From the NCBI GenBank assembly GCA_008692225.1, contig VICG01000010.1, forward strand, positions 1,426,001 to 1,490,000: DNA of 64,000 nucleotides, given 5' to 3'. Under the pieces are notes generated by a model that was not told the origin of the DNA, searched no databases, and saw nothing but the letters and a program-made list of their open reading frames with translations. Source of the stretch: Monilinia fructicola (taxonomy: Eukaryota > Ascomycota > Leotiomycetes > Helotiales > Sclerotiniaceae). Positions 22,831 through 34,184 of the stretch are shown piece after piece (the stretch's first letter is position 1; each line of letters starts with the position of its first letter). The position numbers and the translations under genes are program-made.

Positions 22831-24059
22831 GATGGTGTATGTTGAACTCGTATTTGTTGATTGCACATAGCCTTCAGTTGACACAATCTATTTTTTAATG
22901 GCTTTCGGATCTCATGGGGGATATGGTGGTAAAGTGAATGGATGGGTATGCATAAAGGAGTTGGATTGGGTTGTTTTTTTGTCCTTTTACTTGCTCTCTC
23001 CTTTGCACTTAATCGCGCGCTTGTTTGCTTACATGTATGTTTGTTTGTGCATTCGTATGTACTTGTGTTTAAAAGATCAAAAAGAAGACTTAATTAACTA
23101 ATCTAACTACAATTGCTTCATATAGGCTCTTCATATTATATATAATGAAATCATTCCTTTAACCCTGCATAAGTTATCTGTTCAGTATATGTGCTTCTGC
23201 TTCTGCTTCATGCAAAGTAAAGTGCTTCGCACAGGTTTTCCAGATTCACTTCCAAACCGTCAGCAAATCCGCCCATCTTTCTAACCAGAATATTCTAAAT
23301 TCCAAACTGAAGTCAGAATTTGGACTCAGATAAGCTACTCCAGCTCATCATCATGTCTTTGTAATGTCCAGGTTCAACATAGACCCTGTCAATATCTCAA
23401 CATTTGACGTCACGATAACCCTCACGTTAGCTTGAAACAACAACGGCAGCTGGCCATTGTCAAGATTCTGATTGTACAATAATCAAACTTCAATGTTTAC
23501 ACGTCTATGAGAAAACAATAGATTTCTTAACTCTAAATCAAACTTAGACAATGATATACCTACGTTCTCTTCTCGTGGATGGATATCTTCAGTAGGCAGG
23601 ATACCAATCTTGGAATCTCAGAGTCTACTACCTAGTATTAAGCAAAACCAATTCTCCATAGACAGATTTCTTCAGCTAACAGCTAATTACCCAGTTAAAA
23701 TTAATGAAACTACCAAGGTTGTCTTCTCAATCTTATCCTTTCAGGTTAATAGTAATCTCAGCCCCGTGGCGGAATTGTACGGTCGATACATATTCATCTG
23801 AGATCATACCTGACTGCTCCTCTTTTAGTGAATATATTCACTTTTATTGTCTGCCGTAGCAACAGAGATTTGAAGCTCTCGGTCTTGGTCGGGCCGCACC
23901 AAGCTTCAGATTCTCAACTTGCTTCCCTTCTTCCACCTTTTCTTGTTGTCCCACCACCACTTCTACAATACAACCACCTCCATCCTTCCTCCGAGGAATA
24001 TTGATCTCTTTCAACCCAACACCTTTTTACCACATATTTGGTGAATACTCAGAGCAAAT
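22831..24059. other. Intergenic, no supported gene
   Basis: AT-rich 3' flank of the LOV gene and presumed promoter of the BTB gene, with CT-rich sequence at 23920-23995 just before its start. Nothing else is supported. Confidence 0.5.
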
Positions 24060-25698
24060 ATGTCGGGCCAAAGAAAGAATGTCTTTCCACCCGAGGGAGA
24101 TGTTCTCATCATGTCACCCATGGGCAAACAGTGGAAACTCCATTCGTGGCAACTCATCAACTACTCCCCAGTACTTGGCACGGTGCTCAAGAAAGTCCCC
24201 CCGCGCAACATCACCAAAACCATGAGAAGTGAAGGTCAGACCATCAGATGGTGGGTGGAGATGAGACCGTTCTCTGCGTTTGTAGATACTCGTTTTCGAG
24301 ACTTTGTATGCATTGTAAGTAGCGTGACTTCTCACCATTGTCCAAATAGGAAAGATGACATTGCAGTCACATGCGCCACATCATTCCACAGCTGTTCCAG
24401 TACCCAGGGTCCAAGTTGAGCGCAGACAATCACTAACCACCATGCAATCACAGCCGATGAGCAAAAAGGGAAAACTCACCTTGAATGGAGGGGGTGCGTA
24501 CAACGGCATGGACGACGATTCCTTTGAGAGAACCTACGACAATCTCTTCCGAATGCTTTACAACCAGCCACCAAACCTCACCGACGACATCGAAGACAAC
24601 GGAGCGACCGCCTACGTCACCGATTGCGTCACCGTCCTCCAAGCCGCCGATTACCTCTGCGCTCTACCCTGCGTCCGCACCTACATCGAGAGCTACCTCC
24701 TCCGCATCACGCAAAAGCTCTGGATGCACGTTGCCCGGGGCCCGGAGGCATGGTCCGACATCGGGGTGCGTCTCCAATCGGCCGTCATCTACCGCGAGGC
24801 GATCGTCCATATCGCGGGCGCCCTCGAGATCCCCGGCCTGATCAAGATGCACCGCTTTCGGCAGACGCAGTTCGGCAGCGTGTGCCTCGCTGCGGCGGAG
24901 AGCAAGGCGCTGGAGTTGCGAGAGAAGAAGATCGACGTCGAGCGCCGCCTGCTGCAGTTCTACCCCGCGCGACTGATCCGGCGGGAGACGGCCGAGAAGA
25001 TCCCCGGCCGTGCCGATTACGGCGCCGACATCTACTACTGGCAGGCGCTGACCATGTGTCGGCAGTTCTTCCAGTCGTCCGTCCTGGCGAATCGTCATCA
25101 CCGTCACGAGGATGGTGGCGTGGAGTTCTACCGCACCGTCTTCCGCTGCGATTACATCGACAAGGCCGCCATCGACGAGTTCCATCAGCTGTTTGCCATG
25201 TCGACCAAGGGGAAGCAGTGCCTCGCCGACGCCATCGAACTTATCAAGGATGACCATCGCGTCATCGTCGCCGACCTGCTGGACGATAACTTGCAGCTCC
25301 GCACGACGACCCGAAGCAAGCCGTTGCGATACCTGACCTGCACCCGGATTGCGGACGCAGAGTTGCCGTGGATCGCCGAACCCGATATAGGCGCGAGGGC
25401 CAGACCAGGCCGGGTCGGCAACGCGGTTTTTCATGACGGATCTTCCAGCCCGCAGAGAGTCCCGGGTAAGGTTGCGGATCAGGGTCAGACGCTGAGTCCG
25501 GAGCGAGACGCGGGCGATGAGAGTCTAGGTGGTGGAGATGCGTTGGGAGGACGTGGCGAGGAGGGACGGGAGAATGAGAATGAGGGGAATCGGGAAGATC
25601 AGGATGCTCGTGCCGAGGGTGACGAGGGCGAGCTGAGATTCAATGATGAGGAGAGTATCAGAGGGAGGGATGGCGATGATTACATGCACGATGTGTGA
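24060..25698 (+). CDS. BTB/POZ-like domain protein
   Basis: Exons 24060-24314 and 24367-25698 (52-nt intron, GTAAGT...TTGCAG), about 528 aa. The N-terminus (PPEGDVLIMSPMGKQWKLHSWQLINYS) follows the BTB pattern of GDV...hydrophobic...LHSxxL...S. The continuation (YDNLFRMLYNQPPNL ... YVTDCVTVLQAADYLCALPCVRTYIE) matches the second half of a BTB fold plus a BACK-like helical part. The C-terminus is Gly/Glu/Arg-rich and disordered. BTB proteins commonly mediate dimerisation or recruit cullin-3 ligases; no partner is evident. From about 24640 onward the coding strand is markedly GC-rich compared with exon 1, and its antisense strand is open by chance. Confidence 0.6.
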
Positions 25699-27249
25699 GC
25701 ATTCCCACGGACCTACACCTGAGCATCTTTGGCATCGACGCGACGATTTTGGCTTCGCGCTGGCGGCGTTGGAGGCCATGTGTTTTCGGGGAGATCCCGA
25801 TTGAGCATGCGAGGTAACGGGACTAATGATACAAAAACGTGGTTAATGGGTGGTTATCATTCCCCAATTTGATCCCGCAATTCGATTCCCCCATGCAAAT
25901 TGTTCTCGAGCGCTAGGCAGATAGATATAGCATGTAGAATCCCCCAATCTCCAACGTCGATTTCTCCATGCGCGTCTACTGTCATGTGAAGTGAGCGGGT
26001 GCACCCGTCGTGTTCATCTATAGACTACAACGTGCGGAAGGGGCGCTACGTGCTCTCATCGTCCACGTTCCGCTGGATACTCCAACTCCTCTTGTAGACG
26101 GAGCGAAGCTTGAGATCCATATTGCACGCTCTGTGAAGAAAGCAGGACTGAATGAGAATAGCGGTTCCTGCTTGTCTAATTGTCGATTGATTTGTTTTTT
26201 TATGGTTTGAGTTTTCCTTATCTTTTCTTTGGGGAGTTGGGGGGGAGGGGGGATACATGCACCGGGTGAAGATGTGACGAAAACTAATATGGAGGAGCAT
26301 ATATAAGATGACTCCTGACATTTAACTCTCCCCCCACATCTAGATTAGCGCGGAAGATTGGATAACAGATATACGTGGTTGTTGGGAGAAGAAAATGTAT
26401 GGCCACGGGTTGTTGTTGATGATGTCGTTGGAAGATTATATGGATGGTTGGATGAGGTTATCTCTCGTGAGAATTATACGCGTGAGACTTGATTAGAGCT
26501 AATTAGACTTGGGACTGGAACTGTGACTGGGACTGGCTAGTTCTAATGCGTCTTACAGTTTTTTGAGATCGAAAGTCGAAAGTCGAAAGTCGAACATCTA
26601 CCTACCGGTACTGTTTGATCAAATGCGACTCGGGTATTGAAGGTCTCAGGTTGGTGTTCGAAAGAATTCATTCTCCTTGCTCTGTATCAGGGAGTCTGGA
26701 TACGAGGCATGGCTGTCCTGTTTGATTAGTTTCGTTCGTCACGCACGTTTGTATTGATTTATAGAGTTGGCTCGCTTATAGGACTAACTATTTTGGGGTG
26801 CTTGGATGGGCCCTGGAGGTGTTTGTAAATCTCTAACCTCCAATTCAGACATCCAAAGGGGGGTCGCTGGATTGTTGGTTGGTTTGACGTTTTGTGAGAG
26901 GGTTTACTTTTGGTATGCGATGGGAGGGAGGATATTATGAGATGTTCGAACTATGTACGAGATATCGGCGGGATGGATGAAAGGGGGAGGTAGGTATTGT
27001 GAGAGTACGTACGTCAATTAATCGAGTGGAATTATTAAACCCTCTTCACTCTACATACTGTAAAGAGTATCATAGAAGATTACCTCGTTACATCACATGC
27101 ATAGGACTATATCTTCCTTTTCGAGTGATAACATTATATCCATGGATCTGTACGTAAGATTGTCCTTTACCTAGGTAATCATGGATGTAAGTTGTTCTTC
27201 ACCCAATTCACTCAATTCTGTCACACCCAAGCTCCTCATCATTGACATC

Positions 27250-27251
27250 AA

Positions 27252-27287
<36 letters not shown>

Positions 27288-27330
27288 TCAGTCAGTCAGT
27301 CAGTCAGTCAATCAGTCAGTCAGTCAGTCC
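27250..27330. repeat. Compound (CCAG)n(CAGT)n microsatellite
   Basis: About six CCAG units followed by a dozen CAGT units with one or two interruptions. Confidence 0.9.
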
Positions 27331-27502
27331 ATCAGCCCTTCAGCTCCCTCTCAGAATCTCGACGGCAGGATAGGGTAATGAGATCTAGGTCTACTCGTAC
27401 TGTTGGTTCTGGTTCTAGTTCTAGCTCTCACCATATTACATCACCCCGCATATCCACTAGAACCACACTCATACTCGGTAAGGTTACTGGAACTACTTAC
27501 TG

Positions 27503-27511
27503 TACGGAGTA
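27503..27511. repeat. TACGGAGTA intergenic motif
   Basis: Exact 9-mer embedded in a GTAC-containing stretch (TGTACGGAGTACTG). Confidence 0.5.
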
Positions 27512-28140
27512 CTGTGCTACCGCACTGTAAATCATTACCCCAGCCGACTCGTACGCAACACGGTACGACATCCGGAATCCGTACTTTCCTTTCCCTCCCA
27601 CCCGTCGTATCCAGGATCGTGCCGAGCCACGAAAGACTAAAACCGTCCACTAACCTCACATGTTTTTTGTTTTCTCACGAAGTTTATGATGAGACGTCAA
27701 GGTGTCCAGATTGGCGCATCGTTGTTGGTGCAGGGAGTGCCGTGTTGCCGTATTGGCAAGGCAAGTAAGAAGGAGTAAGGAAGTGCTCCGTCCGCCAAGT
27801 AAGTATATTTATACATCTTCGACTTCTTCCCGTGTCGTTTTCATCGACGTTCACTTTGCCCATCGCGTTGAATGTCTTTGATTTGAATGAGGATTACATT
27901 GGGAGGTACGGATGCTGAAATATCCATGTGAATTGCATTCTGTATACGTCTGAGGAGCAACATCAAACGACAAGCCATTTGCTGATCACTGCCCTTTTGG
28001 TGTAATAGAGTATTACCAAAACGTCTTCTATCTTGCTGCAGCATCGCGTCTCCGCATACTCAATCATCAATGTGCAAACGTCATATGTAACCACACCACA
28101 GCACACCACACGACCGCCCATCCACAACCGCACCTCGCTC

Positions 28141-29351
28141 ATGCCCTCGCTACCCATCCACTCCAGCGGCTTTCCATTGGAGATGCCAACGCCCCCGAAA
28201 AATGGGCGCTCCAAAAGAAACATCTTGCTCTACCTCCTGCTCGCGCTAGCGTGCACCTGGATTCCATATACACTGTACCTGCGGACCGGCTCCAGCCTCC
28301 GCTCCCCCAACATCGAGTCCTCCATGGATGACGAGACGAGCGAGCCCACCCGCCACGAATATGGAATCAATGCGCAGCCCGCCTTCACCGACATGATACA
28401 CCTGATGAACCTCCCACCCGACTACCTCCCCCAGACCGGCAAGCACCGGAAGCCAAACCGACTCATCATCGTCGGGGACGTGCACGGCATGAAGGAAGCG
28501 CTGCTGGATCTCCTCGCCAAGGTCGACTTCAACGATCAGCACGACCATCTGATCCTGGCCGGCGACATGATATCCAAGGGGCCCGACTCCCCCGGCGTGG
28601 TGGACCTCGCGATGAAGCTGGGCGCGTCGGGCGTGAGGGGCAACCACGAGGATCGGATTATCCTCGCGCATGCGGACATGGTGGCGCAGCACAAGGAGCG
28701 GGAGATGGATGCGCCGGGGCCGAACGAAGACGCGGACAAGGCGACGGACGGGCTGGAGGAGGCGAGCTTCAGCCACGGCGACTACAAGGATCGGGCGCTG
28801 GTGCGGGAGCTGGGCGAGGACAGGATCAAGTGGTTGAAGAAGTGCCCGGTGATCCTGAGGGTGGGGCGTCTGGAGGGCATGGCCGAGGTCGTGGTGGTGC
28901 ATGCGGGGTTGACGCCGGGCGTGGACCTGAAGAATCAGGATCCGTCGATGGTGATGAACATGAGGACTCTGGTGGACGGGATCCCGAGCGAGGAACGAGA
29001 CGGCCAGCATTGGGACAAGGTACGTTTTTTTTTTTCTTTCTTGCCTTTTTTATCTTTCCCTTTTTTCCTGCACCCCTCGCGAGCACAATCCTCCCATCGC
29101 GCGACGGCTCGTCTAACGCCCCGACGCAGGTCTGGAACAAACACCAGAGGAAACTCCCAAAGAAGGACCGCACCACCGTCATCTATGGCCACGACTCAAA
29201 ACGCGGTCTCCAATTGAAGAAGTACAGCATGGGCTTAGATACCGGATGCTTGAAGGGCGGCAAACTCACGGCCGTCGTGATCGAGGGGGGGAACTCGGCG
29301 CCGAAACATAGAGTGGTGCATGTCAAGTGTAAGGATGGGAGGAAGCATTAG
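28141..29351 (+). CDS. PPN2: Calcineurin-like metallophosphoesterase, Ppn2-like vacuolar polyphosphatase
   Basis: Exon 1 28141-29019 and exon 2 29130-29351 (110-nt intron with long T-run, GTACGT...GACGCAG); 366 aa. After a basic N-terminus there is one membrane segment (NILLYLLLALACTWIPYTLYL, about residues 29-49), i.e. a type II membrane protein. The metallophosphatase motifs are GDVHG, GDMISKGP, GNHED and, in exon 2, YGHDSK. In yeast Ppn2 is a zinc-dependent vacuolar endopolyphosphatase of this architecture, so polyphosphate cleavage in the vacuole is the best guess; a phosphoprotein substrate cannot be excluded. Exon 1 is GC-rich relative to flanks. It is convergent with the SLC35F-type gene. 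Confidence 0.75.
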
Positions 29352-29855
29352 ATACAGGAGATGGCTCGGGGCCATCCGATGGGAGGCTTGGAGACGACAC
29401 GCACGATATACCACTTGTAAGGCGTTTAGGAGATGAGTCGTTGAAATAGGTTAATGGGGGGCATGTATTGGATCAACTTTGGACATCAAGAGTCGTCGAT
29501 GGAGAGCTTTTTTTATCTTGGGCTTCACGAGCTTGGGTTTGAGATATTGTCAATGTTATTTTGGTGGTAAGCTGGGTACGGGCCAATGCCATCTTGGTTT
29601 TGCAAATCAGTATTGATTGGAACGCGGGTAGAAGAGCGGAATAGAGGGAAAGCTCATTCGATTCTGTCTTGAGCTTTTAATGCATGGATAAAGTAGAAAT
29701 ATATCTATATACATATATGAGCATTCTCAGAAGATAAACCCATCATCATGTCCATATTAAGCCATCCCAAGTATATTATTAATCTTCCAAGTATACTAGA
29801 GTCTATCCCAAATCCCGAACCGGAACTCCAATTCCCCATCCCTTCATCTAGGCAT
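29352..29855. other. Intergenic between convergent genes
   Basis: Shared 3' region of the polyphosphatase and the SLC35F-type transporter genes. No feature seen. Confidence 0.5.
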
Positions 29856-31350
29856 TTAGACGGTCTCAACCCTCCTCTCATCATGATCTTCGATAACCAC
29901 TATGGGTATTATTCTGTGGCCTACCGGCTCGGGCTTCTCTTCCTCTTTACTCTCATGATTCACAAACACAAAACTGCCCACGACAACCAACGCACCCACC
30001 CAATAAACCCCCGTACTCGTCTGATCATTCAGCCACATTTGCCCTACCAAGCTCAACGGAATCGTCATGCTCAATCCCACCGTTACCACCAGCGGCGTGG
30101 TCAGTAACATGGCATACGCCCAGCAATAATCACTTATGAAACTACTCAGAGAGTTCAGCAATACGATGAGCCAGATCTTGCCTGTGGGGGGGAGTTCGAA
30201 TTTTTCCACGCCGGAGAAATGCAGGATGAAGAAGCCGGGCCAGAGGAAGATCACGTTGAAGAGACCGACCAGGCCAAAAAACAGGGGCATATCGACGCGG
30301 TCCTCGTTTCCGCAGCGTTTCTTCATCACCACCGCGTAGAGCCCATACATGACCGCACTTCCAAACGCCATGATGTCGCCAATGGCGATCTGGGCTTGGG
30401 ATTTGTGGGGAAAGTTCCCGCGGTTCGAGTCGTTGTCTGTACTTCCTAGATCGACGGAGGAGATAAGAACGATGCCTACGAAAGAGGCGAGAACACCGAT
30501 GAGTTTGCGAACAGTGAAGGATTCGACGTGGATGAGGGCGCCGAAGAGCAGGGTGAAGATTGAGGAGGTGGAGGTTAGGATGGTGGATGAAGCGACGGAT
30601 GTATACTCGAGGCAACCGGCGACAAGGTAATTGGCTATAAACCAGAGAAGGGAGAACTCGAGGGAAAGTTTGGCGGTTTCGGATACGCTTAATTTATCTT
30701 CTTTTTCTTGCTCCTGGGGCTGAGAGAAATCTGTATCAAGGTCGCCCGTCGAGGATAGGAGACGCGAGTGAGAAGCATTCAAAGCTTCGTATTCTTGATC
30801 TTCGCGACTGGATTCCTGGGCGCGCCATCCTTTGCGGAGATTCTGAAGTCCCGTGCGGTATTCTGAGATTTGTTCGTGGTAGTAATCCACAGCCGAGTCC
30901 TTTACATACGACCACCCATGTTCTCTCGATATCCGCAAAAGTATAGGGATCAATGAGATAGCAAAGAAAGCCGTGTTGATATACGTAACGAAATATGGTT
31001 TCGAGTAGGTATCATCGGCGAATATATACTATTTATTTTTCTTAACATCAGTATACACACACACACACACATCCAACCCCATGAGACGTCCCCATCTCAA
31101 TACATCGAGCTCGGGAAGAGAGAAGTATACTCACACTAGCAAGAAAATTACTACTCGTCCACAAGAACACCGTCACCCCCAGCAACAACATCCCCAGCGT
31201 TCTGCGCGCTACATTCTCCAAGCCAACTCCCGCTCGAAAGCCCATGTTCTTGCTGGTATTTGTGCCCACGCTCGTGCCTGTAACCGTCCTTTCCAACGAC
31301 AGTCTCCGAGTAGGTGCCTGCATCATAGCAGGATCTTCTGATGCGCTCAT
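29856..31350 (-). CDS. SLC35F-type / EamA-like membrane transporter
   Basis: Exon 1 31350-31135 and exon 2 31028-29856 (106-nt intron containing a TG repeat); 462 aa. Exon 1 supplies helix 1 (LGMLLLGVTVFLWTSSNFL). Exon 2 supplies helix 2, a long hydrophilic loop with an acidic patch, and then eight hydrophobic helices of the drug/metabolite transporter superfamily. TSVASSTILTSTSSIFTLLFGAL, FVGIVLIS, LTTPLVVTVGLSMTIPLSL and YWVGALVVVGSF are typical of SLC35F5 and yeast Thi74/YML018C proteins, some of which sit in the vacuolar membrane. The substrate is unknown. The start ATG opens a clean frame and joins in phase 0. Confidence 0.8.
31041..31070. repeat. (AC)n microsatellite in an intron
   Basis: About nine AC units in the intron of the SLC35F-type gene, next to its 3' splice site in the direction of transcription. 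Confidence 0.85.
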
Positions 31351-32612
31351 CGCACCGAGCTCAATTGAGTGCGCCGTTTCGTTTTGAAATTAGAACTTGG
31401 GATGCCGTCCCGTGAATCGTCGTTCTATGTGTATGGATGAGCTTATCTATAGCCCACCTATGTGATGGATCCGGAGATTCCAAGTGGATATCGATGATGT
31501 GAATCTTGTGGATGTGTGTATACCTAGAGTGAATGAAAGGTCATGGAGGTCGGAAACACATGCACAGATATTGACGCATTTAACAATATGGCATGATGAT
31601 GGACTGGTTTGTATGATGATTGAGAAGTAGCAGCAGTAGTAGCAGCAGTAGTAATAGTAGTAGTATACTTATCACAGTGCGAATGTGTAAATTTGCCCTT
31701 GGTACAATGAATGAATGAATGAATGAATGATACGAATATAGATTAGGTAGCAGTGAATTCCGAAGACCGGGGATTAAAGCACGCGATTGCAAGTGGTATA
31801 ATATAATATAATACTAATATAATCAATCAATCCTTCGGCCAAGTTGGCTTTTGAGCCATGAGAGAAAAAAAGGAGAGAAACAATAAAATAAAATACAAAA
31901 TGAAAGCCAAGCCTAGTGAAGTAAAGTAAAGTAAAGTAAAGGCTAACTGGGAAGCTACTGATTGACGACTGTACCTCCATGGCTTCTTCAAGACATCCTC
32001 TTTTGTCTTTTGTTTCATTTCCCAGACGAACAAGAGGGAAACACAAACTTACAAACTCATTGCTTGGCCGGGAAAACTTTATAAGTTATGATTTGATTAC
32101 AAAGTAAGGTTACTATCTACTTGAGTAGATAAGTAATTACTAGATCCATAGATCCATAGATCCATACTTTAGAGATATAAAACTTACCAGGACACTCATT
32201 GCTCCCTGGCAATCCTTATCGACCGCAACTTTATCTATCTATATCATATGATGGGGTTGAAGAGGTCAAAGAGAGAGGCTAGATGAACTTTGTTTGAATG
32301 TCACTTCAAGTGTCTAGATCCTTCGACAACGATTACCTTATTTCAAGGAAACTAGGTATCTAAATGTGAGTATACGATAGTCATTCGTTCAAAATAAAAA
32401 CATTCCATTTCAAAAACTACTAACGTCTTTCTCATTATGCATTCTGCAACGTCCAAGGAAACAAAAGAAAATCGCAGACCCAATAGCGCCAGAATGATCC
32501 TTATGTACAGTTGACGACCCATGAAACTTTCAGCGTGATTCTCTCCGTGGTGGAGAGTGTAGAGAAGAGAGAAATTGGAAACCAAAGACTTTCAACCCTT
32601 AGCGAATCTCAA
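31351..32612. other. Intergenic with simple repeats
   Basis: Contains CAG/TAG triplet repeats (31628-31665), GAAT repeats (31710-31730) and AGTAA repeats (31918-31941). No gene is supported. Confidence 0.5.
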
Positions 32613-33578
32613 TCAACAAGCACATCCATCTCTATCGTTCTCGATATGAATGTTGATGGGATCCGAGTAGTCTCCGTTGTATTCTTCTGACTCCTCCTGT
32701 GCCAGGGCGTTTCTTGCAATAACTGAAAGGGATGTTAGTAGATAAGGATTATACCGCTCAAAGATCACTTACCTTCAAAGGCTTGCTCAACATTGATGGC
32801 CTCCTTTGCACTCGTCTCGAAATATGGAATATTGCCTTTCGAAGTACAGAAAGTCATAGCCCGTTTTGAAGAGATCTAAATCATGATTAGTAAAACACAC
32901 CAAAACCATGTTGATGTTAGACTTGCCACTCTCTTGTTCTCCTCAACATCAATTTTGTTTCCCAGAACGACCTATTCAATCGTCAGCGCTATGCTGGCTC
33001 TCTGTAAAACTGCCAAACTCACAAAGGGAAAACTTTCTGGGTCTCTGGGCGAGGCCTGGATCAAGAATTCATCCCTCCAACTATCCAATGTATCGAAACT
33101 TTTCGAATTGTTGACGTCGTAGACGAGGACACAGCAATCCGCTCCTCTGTAAAAGGCGACCCCTAACGATTGGAACCTTTCCTGACCTGCTGTATCCCAA
33201 AGCTATAGTCCAATCATCAGCTTCCCCATCCCAAGTGTCATACATGGCGTAGAACCTCACCTGCATGGTAACTAATCGATCATCAACCAGGACTTCCTTT
33301 GTCAAGAAATCCGCCCCAATAGTCGCCTTATAGCTTGCACTAAACTTCTTGTTGACCTAATCTATCGTCAGTCTCTTGCATCGGTGTATACATCGTGGGT
33401 GTGAGAGAGAGAGAGACTCGGCAGGTGTAAAGACGTACATATTGGTTCATCAAACTCGTCTTTCCTACACCGCTATCACCCAGGATAATAACCTGCAAGA
33501 TTCAGATCAGCAAAAGAAACTCCTGACATCCCTAATAATAATTCTGACCTTCAGTAAAACCTTCTTTCTTGACGCCAT
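32613..33578 (-). CDS. YPT7: Rab7-type small GTPase (vacuolar fusion)
   Basis: Seven exons: 33578-33549, 33492-33439, 33356-33261, 33203-33023, 32971-32927, 32875-32773, 32722-32613; 205 aa when corrected, the usual Ypt7 length. Motifs are the P-loop GDSGVGKTS, switch [10 protein letters not shown], switch II WDTAGQE, NKID, ETSAKE, and a C-terminal CAC geranylgeranylation signal. Ypt7 directs homotypic vacuole and autophagosome-vacuole fusion through HOPS. The intron after exon 5 uses a GC donor (GCAAGT, 32926), which keeps the conserved valine of NKRV. Exon 4 carries one extra base in a run of four (33178-33181) exactly between GQE and RFQSLG, breaking the frame. Because all flanking sequence is perfectly conserved, this is best read as a base-calling error. 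It diverges from ATG16. Confidence 0.93.
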
Positions 33579-34184
33579 CTTTGTTTATGCTTCTTGATCT
33601 AATCTCTTCTCACGAAGCGCCAACTTTCTCCCTTCCTTTCTTCAGGTCCTTTCTTAAATGAAACAGGAGTGTTAATACGTAGATTGATCGGCCGTTTCAG
33701 GAGTAAAGAAAGGAAGCTTTCTCCTTTTCAAAGAATCCGACGGTTTATGTATTGATGTAGTTTTGTTGTATTTACTTGATTCGTGAAGAGCAGAACGTTA
33801 ACATCAATATTGAATCCGTAACCTTAAGCTTTGATGCTTGCCTCGTGCTCACTAAAATGGCCCATCATCGGAAACCCGCTAGCGCCGGCCGCTTCATCCT
33901 ATCAGCATTGGCTTATCGGGAATCCCACCACCATTGCTTTCCAGCAGTACTGTACACATGCATCCTGCATGAGAGACCTTCTTTATCCATTCACTTGCAG
34001 ATATCGTACATGGAAATATCCGGCCACTGTTTCTCCAACGAGCTTTTACCCATCATGGGAATCTACTAAGCAAGCAGAGCATGAATTCCATCATCGCCAT
34101 TTACGGACCGGGGAATAAGCATCATCGCAACGTTCAGAGCAATGTAGCCTCAATCTACACATCACCCATCAAGAGAACGACACC
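33579..34184. promoter_or_regulatory. Shared divergent promoter region of YPT7 and ATG16
   Basis: A 606-bp gap between two head-to-head genes that both serve vacuole/autophagy functions. No specific site is claimed; co-regulation is an inference from arrangement. Confidence 0.4.

Larger units (their letters stand above)
25699..28140. other. Intergenic, 2.4 kb, no supported gene
   Basis: Contains a thrice-repeated GAAAGTC (26572-26596), a CCAG/CAGT tetranucleotide tract (27250-27330), TACGGAGTA (27503) and TACCTAGGTA (27170). Short open frames lack features. Confidence 0.5.

Noticed and set aside
24624..25434. Open frames in other frames and on the opposite strand of the BTB gene
   Set aside because: Shadow frames of a GC-rich exon; the sense frame alone has conserved structure.
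27181..27378. Open frame with PASQPASQ and VSQSVSQ repeats
   Set aside because: Product of the CCAG/CAGT tetranucleotide tract; no gene context.
28246..29010. 254-codon minus-strand open frame over the polyphosphatase gene
   Set aside because: Antisense shadow; His/Arg/Leu-rich, no family, while the sense strand has all metallophosphatase motifs.
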